From: Maricaulis sp039978735
GTDB taxonomy: Bacteria > Pseudomonadota > Alphaproteobacteria > Caulobacterales > Maricaulaceae
DNA: 64,000 nt
Reading direction: 5' to 3'
Assembly: GCF_039978735.1 (NCBI RefSeq)
Contig: NZ_JBDWAS010000015.1
Location: 1 to 64,000 of the forward strand
Position numbers and translations under genes: made by a program. A model generated the notes under the pieces. It had not been told where the DNA came from. It did not search any database and saw nothing but the letters and a program-made list of their open reading frames with translations. Every line of letters begins with the position of its first letter. The stretch's first letter is position 1. Below, in pieces: positions 17,504-25,593 of this stretch.

Positions 17504-18682
17504 CTCGCTCCGGTGCACCGTCAGCAGGGGTACATAGGCCGAGCGGATGGCGGGGACGAGGCCGCCGAAGAAGCCGATCACCACGGCCATCACCATGCCG
17601 GCAATCACCGATCCGCCGGTCACGGCGAAGGAGAACACGACCTGGGTGAAGCCCGAGCCCAGCGTGGAGGCCGAGACGCCATTGAACAGGAGATAGGTGG
17701 CGAGTGCGCCGACGAGGCCGCCCAGGGCAGCCAGCACCAGCGATTCCACCATTGTGCCAACGGCGGCAGCAAAGCCGGAAAAGCCGATGGCCCGAAGGGT
17801 GGCGATCTCGCGCATGCGGGTGTCGACCGAGGAATACATCGTGTTCCACGCCCCGGCGAGCGCACCGATCGCCATGGTGATGGCCAGCGGCCAACCGATA
17901 TAGGTGATGATGTCGGCCATGCCGCCGCTCTGGTCGGCGTAGAAGTCCACTTCCGACGTGATGTCCAGTTCCAGCCGCGGATCGTTCTCGGCGAAATCAC
18001 GCAGTTCCTCGATGGCGTCCGGTGTGGTGAGGCGGGCGCGTACGGACTGCATGGAGCTGCCGCGTTGGTAGAGGTTCTGCACGACGCCGATATCGGCCCA
18101 GATCTCGCCCTCGAAGACAGAACCGCCGGTCGAGAAAATGCCCACCACGACCCACTCGTTATTGCCCAGGCGGATGCTTTCGCCGAGTTCGAAGCCGGCA
18201 TACTGGCTCTGCACGGCTTCGCCGATGACCAGCTCATTCGTGCCCGGTTCGAACATGCGGCCTTCGAGAAGGCGGAAATTGCCGCGCAGGGCGGCGGCTT
18301 GCGGGCCAGCCCCGCGCAGGGGCATGTTGGCTTCAGTGTCCGAACCGCGCTTGATGGCGTTCACGACCACATAGAGCTCGCCGGAAACGAGCGGCTGCCC
18401 GTCGCTGTCCGTGGCAATGCCGGGGGCCGTTTCCAGAATGCGGAACTGTTCGGCCGACAGATTGCTGTTGAGTTCGGCCTGGGAGCCGCCGCGCAGCATG
18501 ATGGCGACATCCTCCGAGCCGGTGCCCGACAGGGTCTGGCGAAAGCCGGCCGCCATGGCGAGGAAGCCCAGAAGCACGCCGACAACCAGGGCGATGGAAA
18601 GCACGGTGGCGATGGACAGGCCGGCCCGCTGATGCAGCGAGCGCAGATTGATCATCGTGACGGCGCCGATCTGATTGAACAT
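17501..18682 (-). CDS. ABC transporter permease, FtsX/MacB type (second)
   Basis: A 393-residue inner-membrane permease with an N-terminal transmembrane helix (about residues 22-45), a large periplasmic domain (about 50-260) and three C-terminal helices, the FtsX-like layout of MacB and LolC/E. The last region reads ATLRAIGFSGFAAAVGTMVE, as in this family. It is the last gene of a four-gene leftward operon (adaptor, ATPase, permease, permease), 10 bp after the preceding permease. Together they should make a heteromeric MacAB-like exporter. The substrate is unknown; antimicrobial peptides, lipids or lipoproteins are possible. Confidence 0.88.
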   Translation of the reverse strand: MFNQIGAVTMINLRSLHQRAGLSIATVLSIALVVGVLLGFLAMAAGFRQTLSGTGSEDVAIMLRGGSQAELNSNLSAEQFRILETAPGIATDSDGQPLVSGELYVVVNAIKRGSDTEANMPLRGAGPQAAALRGNFRLLEGRMFEPGTNELVIGEAVQSQYAGFELGESIRLGNNEWVVVGIFSTGGSVFEGEIWADIGVVQNLYQRGSSMQSVRARLTTPDAIEELRDFAENDPRLELDITSEVDFYADQSGGMADIITYIGWPLAITMAIGALAGAWNTMYSSVDTRMREIATLRAIGFSGFAAAVGTMVESLVLAALGGLVGALATYLLFNGVSASTLGSGFTQVVFSFAVTGGSVIAGMVMAVVIGFFGGLVPAIRSAYVPLLTVHRSE

Positions 18683-18692
18683 GGCGCGTCTC

Positions 18693-19850
18693 CTATTGCT
18701 TGCCGAGCGCGTCGACGATGCGCACGCGATGGGCGTTGAGGGCTGGCGCCAGGCCGGTGATCACGCCGAAGCCCAGCATCAGTGCGACGGCGATGCCGAA
18801 AATGCTTCCGGTGACTGTCATGCCGGGCAGGACCTGGGCGAGAAGCGGGGCCAGGGCCTGAAGCAGACCGGCCGCCAGGCCGATGCCGAGCAGACCGCCG
18901 ACCAGGCTGAGCAGCACGGACTCGATCAGCACCATGCGGAAGATGCGTGGCGCCGGGAAGCCGAGCGTTTTCATCACGCCGATTTCCTTGGTGCGTTCCT
19001 GGATCGCCATGATCAGGCTGGTGCCGACGATCAGCAGGATGATGCCGAAAGCAGCGCCGACGACATAGAGCATGATCAGGCCGATATTGCCGATCTGGTC
19101 GATGAAGGCCCTGGCGAAGGCGGCTTCGTTCGCCGTCTTGGTCTCTGCCGGCGAGTTGGCGAACATGGCGTCGATTTCCTGCGCCACCCGCTCATTCACC
19201 GCCGGATCCGTGGTGTTGATGATCATCATCGAGATCTGGTCCTGACCGAAGGCCAGCGACTCGTTGAAATAGTCGTAGTGCAGGTAGGCGGCCATGGTCG
19301 AGATTTCCGGCTCGGAGCCGGTATAGATGGCGCAGATATCGAATTCCCAGTTCGAGGACCCGTCCGGCTTCTGCCAGATGTTCGACAGCAGCGGAATCCG
19401 GTCGCCGATCTCCCAGCCATACTGGAGTGCCAGCATCTGGCCGACCATCAGGCAGGTCCGGTTGGTCGTGAAAGCCTCGGCCTGGTCTGCGGGGACGACG
19501 ATTTCCGGATAGGCTTCCAGATAGGTCGCCGGGTCGACCGCGAAGGTCTGCACGATTTGCGTCGGGTCCTGATAATAGCCGCCGAACCAGGTCATGTGAG
19601 AGACATTGCGCACACCCTCAACGCCCTGCACCCGGCCCCAATAGGCATAGGGCATCGAGACCGTGAAATTGATCGTGTTCATGGTGATCATGCGATCGGC
19701 GGCAGCCATCTCGACACCGGCATTCAGCAGCCGGTTGAAGGCGCCGAGAATGCCGAAGATGAAGAAAGCGATCAGGATCGACAGGGTCAGCAGGATCGCC
19801 CTCAGCTTCTTGCGGAAGAGATTCTTCCGGATCAGCGTGAGATCGTTCAT
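18693..19850 (-). CDS. ABC transporter permease, FtsX/MacB type (first)
   Basis: A 385-residue permease with the same topology as its downstream neighbour: one N-terminal membrane helix (RAILLTLSILIAFFIFGILG), a periplasmic domain and three C-terminal helices with KEIGVMKTLGFPAPRIFRMV before the second. The two permeases differ strongly in sequence, so they likely form a heterodimer rather than being a recent duplication. Its ATG overlaps the ATPase stop by 4 bp (19847-19850), supporting co-translation. It lacks a fused ATPase domain, unlike MacB. Confidence 0.88.
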   Translation of the reverse strand: MNDLTLIRKNLFRKKLRAILLTLSILIAFFIFGILGAFNRLLNAGVEMAAADRMITMNTINFTVSMPYAYWGRVQGVEGVRNVSHMTWFGGYYQDPTQIVQTFAVDPATYLEAYPEIVVPADQAEAFTTNRTCLMVGQMLALQYGWEIGDRIPLLSNIWQKPDGSSNWEFDICAIYTGSEPEISTMAAYLHYDYFNESLAFGQDQISMMIINTTDPAVNERVAQEIDAMFANSPAETKTANEAAFARAFIDQIGNIGLIMLYVVGAAFGIILLIVGTSLIMAIQERTKEIGVMKTLGFPAPRIFRMVLIESVLLSLVGGLLGIGLAAGLLQALAPLLAQVLPGMTVTGSIFGIAVALMLGFGVITGLAPALNAHRVRIVDALGKQ

Positions 19851-20542
19851 TGCGCCGGCTCCGCCTTGGCCTCGATGAAGCGGCCCTTGTCCAGATGCAG
19901 TTCGCGTGCGGCGTATTTGGCGGCCGAGGGGTCGTGGGTGACCATGACGATGGTCTTGCCCAGTTCCCGGTTCAGCAATTGCAGCGTTTCCAGGATCTCG
20001 TCGGCGGAGGCGCGGTCGAGGTCACCGGTCGGCTCGTCGCACAACAGGACTTTCGGGTCGGCGACGATGGCACGGGCAATCGCGACGCGCTGTTGCTGAC
20101 CGCCGGAGAGCTGGCGCGGCCGGTGGCCCTTGCGGTCGGCCAGGCCGACAATGTCCAGCGCCGTGGCAACGCGCTCCTTGCGCTGCTTGCCCGACAGCTT
20201 GGTCAGAAGGAGGGGAAGTTCGACATTCTGGGCCGCGGTGAGCGTCGGCATCAGATTGTAGAACTGGAAGATGAAGCCGACATGCTGCGAGCGCCATTTG
20301 GCCAGCTTGCCTTCCGACAGCTTGTCCACGCGAACGCCCTCGCACTCCACCGAGCCGGAGGAGGGGCGGTCGATGCCGCCCAGCAGGTTCAAGAGCGTCG
20401 TCTTGCCCGAACCGGACGGTCCCATGATGGCAATGAAATCGCCCTGCGGGATCGACATGGTCAGCTCTTCGAAGATGGTGATCGTCTCCTTGCCGCGCGT
20501 ATAGCGCTTGGACAGGTCCTTGAGTTCGTAGAGCGATGTCAT
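19847..20542 (-). CDS. ABC transporter ATP-binding protein, MacB/LolD type
   Basis: The 231-residue ATPase has Walker A GPSGSGKTTLLN, Q-loop FIFQFYNLMPTLTAAQN, signature LSGGQQQRVAIARA, Walker B VLLCDEPTGDLD and H-loop VMVTHDPSAAKYA. The MacB/LolD subclass is shown by the QFYNLMPTLTAAQNV stretch. It is 87 bp downstream of the membrane fusion protein gene and overlaps the first permease gene by 4 bp. It energises the export complex described for its neighbours. The gap to the adaptor gene contains an AT-rich hairpin (20608-20626). Confidence 0.93.
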   Translation of the reverse strand: MTSLYELKDLSKRYTRGKETITIFEELTMSIPQGDFIAIMGPSGSGKTTLLNLLGGIDRPSSGSVECEGVRVDKLSEGKLAKWRSQHVGFIFQFYNLMPTLTAAQNVELPLLLTKLSGKQRKERVATALDIVGLADRKGHRPRQLSGGQQQRVAIARAIVADPKVLLCDEPTGDLDRASADEILETLQLLNRELGKTIVMVTHDPSAAKYAARELHLDKGRFIEAKAEPAQ

Positions 20543-20607
20543 CGTGTCAGTCCTCCCGGTCCGCCCGTCTCCTCCCCGGAGCGGGCGCCGTCATCGTGTT
20601 CGGATTT

Positions 20608-20626
20608 AACTTTACAAAATAAAGTT
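20608..20626 (-). promoter_or_regulatory. AT-rich hairpin between adaptor and ATPase genes
   Basis: Perfect 7 bp arms AACTTTA and TAAAGTT flank a 5 base loop, 3 bases past the adaptor stop codon. In a GC-rich genome this AT-rich intercistronic palindrome stands out. It lacks a following T-run, so it could be a processing site, a weak attenuator or an operator for an internal promoter. Confidence 0.4.
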
Positions 20627-20629
20627 CTT

Positions 20630-21655
20630 TTACTCAACAAAGATTACGCGAGCCGCCATTTCCGGCAGGATCCGGTCGTCGCGCTCGTCGAAGGCGACGC
20701 GCACCTGGATGGTCGCGCGGGCGCGGTCGGCGGTCGGGATGATCGCCTCGACATGGGCCGCGATCCGCCAGTCCGGATAGGCATCCAGCCGCGCTTCCAC
20801 GCGCTGGCCCGGCGAGACGCGTCCGATCTGGCCTTCATTCACATCGACCTCGATCTCCAGCGAGGCCATGTCGACCAGGGTGGCGACACCGGTCCGGGTG
20901 AAACCGCCGCCGGCCGAAGCCGGGGACAGGATCTCGCCGACCTGGGCATTCTTGGCGACAACGACACCGGCGAAGGGGGCGCGAACGATATGCCGGTCGA
21001 TCAGGTCTTCCTGGCTGGCGACCTGGGCTGAAGCGGCCTGGTAGTCGGCGCGGGCGGCATTGATCTGGGCGGTCAGGCTGTCGGCCTGGGCGCGGGCTGC
21101 GGTGACGGCGGCCTGCGACCCGATATCCCGGTCGGCGAGGTTTCGCGCGCGCTCGAACACGCGCTCGGCCTCGGCCAGCTGGGCCATGAGGGAGCGGGCG
21201 CGTGCCTGGGCAGCATCGCGCTGGGCCTCGAGCAATTGCAGCTGGATGCGGGCACGGTCATCGTCGAGCCGGGCGATCACTTCGCCGGCCTCGACCACCG
21301 TGCCTTCCTCGACCAGCACCTCGCTGATCCGGCCGGTGATCTCGGCGGATACCGTCGCCTGGCGCCGCGCCACGACATAGCCGGTCGCAACCAGTCCGGA
21401 CGAACGCGGCGTGCGTTCGGTGCTCGCGGCAGCGGGCGTGGCCGGCTCGCTGGCTGGCGGGGGCGTGGCGGGCTGTTGCGCCGCAGGCGCCGGATCGGGC
21501 GTGTTGCTGCGGGTGAAATACCAGGTCCCGCCGGCCGAAAGACCGGCGACCACCAGCGCGATCGCGGCGGTCACGCCAACAGAGACACCGCCGCCACCTT
21601 CCGGCTCGTTGCGGTCAATGCTCAAGGATTCCAGCTGTGAACGGCGATCCGACAT
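20630..21655 (-). CDS. Periplasmic adaptor (HlyD/MacA-like) of ABC exporter
   Basis: A 341-residue membrane fusion protein. A short cytoplasmic tail precedes one membrane helix (VGVTAAIALVVAGLSAG, about residues 27-45), a Pro/Ala-rich linker, then a barrel-sandwich hybrid half (VVARRQATVSAEITGRISEV), a coiled-coil hairpin (about residues 140-225, LLEAQRDAAQARARSLMAQL) and the second lipoyl half (IVRAPFAGVVVAKNAQVGEI) followed by a beta-barrel domain. It would bridge the permeases to an outer membrane channel, none of which is encoded nearby. First gene of the operon; divergent from a lipoprotein gene. Confidence 0.9.
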   Translation of the reverse strand: MSDRRSQLESLSIDRNEPEGGGGVSVGVTAAIALVVAGLSAGGTWYFTRSNTPDPAPAAQQPATPPPASEPATPAAASTERTPRSSGLVATGYVVARRQATVSAEITGRISEVLVEEGTVVEAGEVIARLDDDRARIQLQLLEAQRDAAQARARSLMAQLAEAERVFERARNLADRDIGSQAAVTAARAQADSLTAQINAARADYQAASAQVASQEDLIDRHIVRAPFAGVVVAKNAQVGEILSPASAGGGFTRTGVATLVDMASLEIEVDVNEGQIGRVSPGQRVEARLDAYPDWRIAAHVEAIIPTADRARATIQVRVAFDERDDRILPEMAARVIFVE

Positions 21656-21735
21656 CCTGTCCCCTCATTCCCGTCCGGGCATGAATAGACGGTCATGAAG
21701 AGATTTGAAACGGGACAATCGGGGCTTGTGTCCCA

Positions 21736-21810
21736 CATGTCAGAAAAGTGCTTTTTTATCACAAGCAATTAAAGGTTGTTGTTCGGGCGTTCCTGTGCTT
21801 GTCTGACATG
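21736..21810. promoter_or_regulatory. Spaced inverted repeat in divergent promoter region
   Basis: In the 174 bp gap between the adaptor gene and the divergent lipoprotein gene, CATGTCAGA (21736-21744) and TCTGACATG (21802-21810) are perfect 9 bp inverses 57 bases apart. The intervening DNA is unusually AT-rich (GTGCTTTTTTATCAC). This could hold promoters for both directions with a shared regulator, but it is only a suggestion. Confidence 0.3.
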
Positions 21811-21829
21811 GTCTGTCGGGGAGGGCAGG

Positions 21830-22516
21830 ATGCGCGCGGCAAGCTTGGCAGGTCTGGGAATAATCGCGATCGCGCTGGCCGCCTGCGCGACACCGCAGCA
21901 CAATTACGTGCCGGAACGCAGTGCCTTCAGCCGCCCGCCGATCGGTGAGACGGTCACGGCCCGTGTCGGGGACGTATTGCTGGCGCAGGGCGAGGTGACG
22001 CGGACGCAGGGCATCGACGTCCCCGCGGGAACACAGATCGGCGGCTATACGCTGCAGGGCGGTTTCTATCCGCAGACCGGTCAGGACGAGACCCATACCT
22101 ATCACGGCTTCGCTTTCGGATCGTCAGCGCCCGGCGGGCTGATCGCCGGTGCCTTCATGGACCCGCCGGTCTCGATCCAGGCCGGCAGCGAGGCCGGCCA
22201 GCTGTGTGTCGTCACGGCGTTCAATATCCGCGCCTGCCGGGAGCGCGCCTTCGAGCGCACCGAGCGCGTGCTCGAACGCGACAACTCCTTCCAGCAGACC
22301 CTGATCTATAACGGGCGTGTCGGGGATCGCATCAATATCGGCTATCGCGAATTCTCTGGGAACATGGCCCGGCCCGCCTTCTCGAATGCCGTGGAATACG
22401 ATCTCTCGGCCTCGACGCTGATCGGCTATCAGGGCGCGCAGCTGGAAATCGTCGAGGCCACGAACACCTCGATCACCTATCGTGTCCTGAGAAATTTCAA
22501 CACCGCAACGCCTTGA
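21830..22516 (+). CDS. Putative lipoprotein, unknown function
   Basis: The product is 228 residues with a lipobox LAAC (lipidated Cys19) after an 18-residue signal peptide. The ATG at 21830 has GGGGAGGGCAGG upstream, so the longer frame from 21776 is rejected. The mature part is rich in beta-strand-prone Gly/Thr stretches (PAGTQIGGYTLQGGFYPQTG) and has two further cysteines (GQLCVVTAFNIRACRER). No family is recognised. It is divergent from the export operon and convergent with the TIGR02301 gene. It may act at the periplasm or outer membrane. Confidence 0.75.
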   Translation: MRAASLAGLGIIAIALAACATPQHNYVPERSAFSRPPIGETVTARVGDVLLAQGEVTRTQGIDVPAGTQIGGYTLQGGFYPQTGQDETHTYHGFAFGSSAPGGLIAGAFMDPPVSIQAGSEAGQLCVVTAFNIRACRERAFERTERVLERDNSFQQTLIYNGRVGDRINIGYREFSGNMARPAFSNAVEYDLSASTLIGYQGAQLEIVEATNTSITYRVLRNFNTATP

Positions 22517-22530
22517 GGGGCCAGGTCCGG

Positions 22531-22962
22531 TCAGTCGAAATAGGCCGAGCGCATCATGTCGGAGAGGTCGCGGCCGCGATGGGCGAGGGCGCGGCGTTCC
22601 GCATCGGCCTCGGCGCCGCACCGCGCCCGGTAGCGCTGCTGCGACCGATAGCCCTCGTTGAAACTCTCGATCAGCCGGTCGCGGCGGCGGCCATTGTCCG
22701 AGGCTTCCATGGCAAGGAGTTCGACCATGCGGTCGCGCCATTGCTGGGCATTGTCGCCCTCGCAGGCATAGGCCAGATAGTGCAGCTCACCGAGCGTATA
22801 GGCGAGGAAGGGCAGGGTGCGGTCGAGGTCGAGATCCTGCTCGTAGCGGGCCTCGCCCTGCGCCGGCTCGCGCGACGGCTTCTGCGCCTCCGCGAGGGGC
22901 GGCAGAGCCATGGCCAGGGCGACCGCAAGCAGGAGACGCGTCGGGATCATGGCCGGCATCAT
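22531..22962 (-). CDS. TIGR02301 family secreted protein
   Basis: This 143-residue protein has an N-terminal signal peptide (IPTRLLLAVALAMALPPLAE) and the conserved core LGELHYLAYACEGDNAQQWR, then RDRLIESFNEGYRSQQRYR with ARCG at the tail, which I recognise as TIGR02301, an alphaproteobacterial family of unknown function. The two cysteines may form a disulfide in the periplasm. It overlaps the upstream NUDIX gene by 4 bp (ATGA), a pairing I cannot explain functionally. A second ATG at 22950 is possible. Confidence 0.82.
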   Translation of the reverse strand: MMPAMIPTRLLLAVALAMALPPLAEAQKPSREPAQGEARYEQDLDLDRTLPFLAYTLGELHYLAYACEGDNAQQWRDRMVELLAMEASDNGRRRDRLIESFNEGYRSQQRYRARCGAEADAERRALAHRGRDLSDMMRSAYFD

Positions 22963-23444
22963 GACGTCGATTGTGGCGCGCTCAAGGCTGGATCTGCCAG
23001 CGCCTCGACAATCGCGCGGGCCCGGCCGATCACGTCCCGCGTCTTGTCCCAGCGGGTCATCGCCACCGCCTCGTCATAGGGAAAGAAACCGGCCTCGCTG
23101 ACATCGTCTGCGGCGACCGGCTCGCCGCCCGTCCACACGCCGGCAAAATCGACCAGCACATAATGCCAGTCGCCCGGATGGCCGGGTTCGCGCGCACCGA
23201 TGGAATCGATGACATCGATCAGCCCGGCGATCCGGGCGGTCGTGCCGGTCTCCTCGGCCAGTTCGCGCAGGGCGGCTTCCGCGGCGGTCTCGCCATATTC
23301 GATCTTGCCGCCGGGCAGCGACCACTCGCCTTCATAAGGCGGTTTGCCGCGCCGGATCAGCAACACCTCCTCGCCGCGAAAAACGACGATGCCGGCGCCG
23401 GCCACGGGACGGGGCGCTTGTGTGTCCGGATGCGTCCCGGACAT
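22959..23444 (-). CDS. NUDIX hydrolase
   Basis: The 161-residue protein contains a complete Nudix box: GGKIEYGETAAEAALREL followed by AEETG (GX5EX7REUXEEXGU), giving pyrophosphohydrolase activity on a nucleoside diphosphate derivative. The N-terminal PVAGAGIVVFRGEEVLLIRR and YEGEWSLPGGK fit ADP-ribose or 8-oxo-dGTP hydrolases. The ATG at 23444 is preferred over the adjacent GTG. It overlaps the TIGR02301 gene. The precise substrate cannot be assigned. Confidence 0.9.
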   Translation of the reverse strand: MSGTHPDTQAPRPVAGAGIVVFRGEEVLLIRRGKPPYEGEWSLPGGKIEYGETAAEAALRELAEETGTTARIAGLIDVIDSIGAREPGHPGDWHYVLVDFAGVWTGGEPVAADDVSEAGFFPYDEAVAMTRWDKTRDVIGRARAIVEALADPALSAPQSTS

Positions 23445-23487
23445 CACTCGTATGAGGCCCTTGTGTCACCCTTGTGTGCACTCAATG

Positions 23488-24288
23488 TCACTTTGCGGTC
23501 CATCCACCGTCAACGCTGATCCAGGACCCATTCATATTGGCTCCCGCGTCGGAGACAAGATAGAGCAACGCACCGGCGAGCTGGTCATAGGTGACGAATT
23601 GCTTGGTCGGCTGGGCCGCCAGCAGCACGTCGCGCACGACTTCTTCCTCGGTGATTCCGCGTGCCTTTGCCGTGTCGCCGATCTGGTTCTCCACCAGGGG
23701 CGTCTTCACATAGCCCGGGCAGATCGCATTGCAGGTGATGCCCTGTTCGGCGACTTCCAGCGCCAGCGTCTTGGTGAAGCCCATCACGCCATGTTTGGCG
23801 GCGACATAGGCCGACTTGAAGGGCGAAGCGACGAGGCCGTGGGCCGAGGCCAGATTGACGATCCGCCCCTTGCCCTGACGCTTCATGATCGGCAGGGCGG
23901 CCTTGGCGCCGTGGAAGACCGAGGTGAGGTTGATGGCGATGATCGCATCCCACTTGTCTTCCGGGAATTCATCGACCGGCGCGACATGCTGGATACCGGC
24001 ATTATTCATCAGGATGTCGAGGCGCCCGAACTCCCGCTCGGCGAACGCCACCATGTCGGTAATTTCGTCGGATTTCAGCATGTTGGCGGGGTGGTAGCGG
24101 ACCTCCACGCCGTGCCGTTCGGCAATCCCGGCGCGTTCTTTCTCGATCGCATCCGCATCGCCCAGACCGTTGATGATCACATTCGCGCCATTCTCGGCCA
24201 GGGCGTCGGCCATGGCGGCGCCGATGCCGCTTGTGGAGCCGGTGACGATGGCCACCTGGCCGGTGAGATCGGTGCGGATGGAAGACAT
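23488..24288 (-). CDS. bdhA: 3-hydroxybutyrate dehydrogenase
   Basis: A 266-residue short-chain dehydrogenase closely resembling BdhA, which interconverts D-3-hydroxybutyrate and acetoacetate with NAD+ in polyhydroxybutyrate breakdown. Features are the nucleotide loop VTGSTSGIGAAMA, NNAGIQHVAPVDEFP, catalytic Ser and Tyr/Lys in NLASAHGLVASPFK and SAYVAAKHG, and NAICPGYVKTPLVENQI, the last two being diagnostic of this subfamily. The gene is monocistronic. An AT-rich palindrome lies about 75 bases upstream. No other polyhydroxybutyrate genes are in the window. Confidence 0.92.
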   Translation of the reverse strand: MSSIRTDLTGQVAIVTGSTSGIGAAMADALAENGANVIINGLGDADAIEKERAGIAERHGVEVRYHPANMLKSDEITDMVAFAEREFGRLDILMNNAGIQHVAPVDEFPEDKWDAIIAINLTSVFHGAKAALPIMKRQGKGRIVNLASAHGLVASPFKSAYVAAKHGVMGFTKTLALEVAEQGITCNAICPGYVKTPLVENQIGDTAKARGITEEEVVRDVLLAAQPTKQFVTYDQLAGALLYLVSDAGANMNGSWISVDGGWTAK

Positions 24289-24362
24289 GAACCACCTTTC
24301 AAGTTTGTGCTCCGCGCAAGAAACGGCAGGCCGGAGGCCGGGTCAAGAAACGCATATGGTGT

Positions 24363-24380
24363 GTATTTTTCAAAATACAA
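24363..24380. promoter_or_regulatory. Palindrome upstream of bdhA
   Basis: TGTATTTT and AAAATACA are perfect 8 bp arms with a TC spacer, at -75 to -92 from the bdhA start. The stretch is far more AT-rich than its surroundings, as expected of a promoter or operator. A role in bdhA control is inferred. Confidence 0.4.
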
Positions 24381-24412
24381 CCAATGCGCGTTTTTTGTGC
24401 AAGAATGAAAAC

Positions 24413-24432
24413 GCCGGCCCAAGAGGCCGGCG
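24413..24432 (-). terminator. Intrinsic terminator for leftward transcription
   Basis: A perfect 8 bp stem (CGCCGGCC/GGCCGGCG) with a 4 base loop is followed on the minus strand by TTTTCATTCTT. It sits about 195 bases after the yaaA stop codon and would end that transcript before bdhA. Confidence 0.65.
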
Positions 24433-24627
24433 CAATCCAAGGAGGGAGCAATGTTTCGGTTTCCGAAATGCTGCCTCGTCCTTTTGGTGAGGAGAAGACG
24501 GATCGGCGGGTGGACCCTGTTGATCCGGCTCTCCATCGCCTGAAGGGCGGCCAAGGGAGGTGGTGGCAGCCATCTCCTGCGGCCCTTGGAGGATAGCACA
24601 CTGTCCAGGTGCGGGGAATATGGAGGC

Positions 24628-25413
24628 CTAAGCCGCCTTCGCCGCCACAGGCTGGGGACGCGTGAACAGAAGCTCGTCCTCGCTGGAGCCGTCCGCCTCG
24701 AAACGATAGCCACCCAGATCGAACTTGCGCAGTTCGGCCGGATCCCCGACGCGGTTCTGGATCGCCCAGCGCGCCATCATTCCGCGGGCCTTCTTGGCGA
24801 AGACCATCAGGGCGCGCAATTGCCCGTCCTTCTCTTCCTTGAAGTTCGCCGTGATGACGCGGCCCTTGAGCTTCTTGCGGTCGACCGATTTGAAATACTC
24901 GTTCGAAGCCAGGTTCAGGACGACGGGATTGTCCTTGCCTTCCTGCAGGCTGTTGAGCTCTTTCGCGATCCGGTCGCCCCAGAAATCATAGAGGTTTTCG
25001 CCGCGGCGCGTGTGCAGCTTGCGGCCCATCTCCAGCCGGTAGGGGTGGATGGCATCGAGCGGACGCAGCGCGCCATACATGCCGGACAGGATGCGCAGAT
25101 GGTCCTGGGCATAGTCGAGATCGGCGTCCGACAGGCTGTCGGCCTCAAGCCCGCGATAGACCTCGCCATTAAAGGCAAAAGCCGCCTGCTTCTCGCCCGG
25201 CGCATCGGCATCGAAAGCCTGGAAACGTTCGCGGTTGAGGCGCGCCAGATCGTCGGAGATCTTCATCATCGCCTTGATCTTCGGCGCTGTCAGCTGGCGC
25301 GTCGTCTTCGACAGGATGCGGGTCTGGTCGATCAGCGATGGCTCGGTGGCGGGCAGATCGCGTTCGACCGGGTCGAAATTCATGTTCTTGGCGGGCGACA
25401 GCAGAATCAGCAT
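24628..25413 (-). CDS. yaaA: Peroxide stress protein YaaA
   Basis: YaaA (DUF328) lowers free iron and protects DNA and proteins during peroxide stress; some members bind DNA. The 261-residue product starts MLILLSPAKNMNF, the family signature, and has GEVYRGLEADSLSDADL, LRILSGMYGALRPLDAIHPY and NPVVLNLASNEYFKSVD. The open frame extends 18 codons upstream, but ATG 25413 has GGAGG upstream and the correct start. Leftward and monocistronic, its terminator is likely at 24413-24432. Confidence 0.93.
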   Translation of the reverse strand: MLILLSPAKNMNFDPVERDLPATEPSLIDQTRILSKTTRQLTAPKIKAMMKISDDLARLNRERFQAFDADAPGEKQAAFAFNGEVYRGLEADSLSDADLDYAQDHLRILSGMYGALRPLDAIHPYRLEMGRKLHTRRGENLYDFWGDRIAKELNSLQEGKDNPVVLNLASNEYFKSVDRKKLKGRVITANFKEEKDGQLRALMVFAKKARGMMARWAIQNRVGDPAELRKFDLGGYRFEADGSSEDELLFTRPQPVAAKAA

Positions 25414-25593
25414 GGCAGGCCTCCTTCTCCTCCAAAGTAGGGGAGGCGGTCGGGCAGGAAAAGGCACCGGGCGCCGCTTCTGCCATGAGTTCTCTCAATG
25501 TCCGCCCACGGATTTTCCAATGAGGCAAGCGTGCAGCCAATGGCGCGCCGCCCGTTTTGGTTGTATGCTGGCGCCAGCTTGCGAGGTGTCGCC

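Larger units (their letters stand above)
24289..24627. other. Gap between bdhA and yaaA
   Basis: This 339 bp stretch holds the bdhA promoter region (with the palindrome at 24363-24380) and the terminator at 24413-24432. A 30-codon plus-strand open frame at 24451-24543 has a strong Shine-Dalgarno, CCAAGGAGGGAGC, but its basic, Cys-containing product (MFRFPKCCLVLLV at the start) resembles nothing I know. I see no other gene. Confidence 0.5.
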
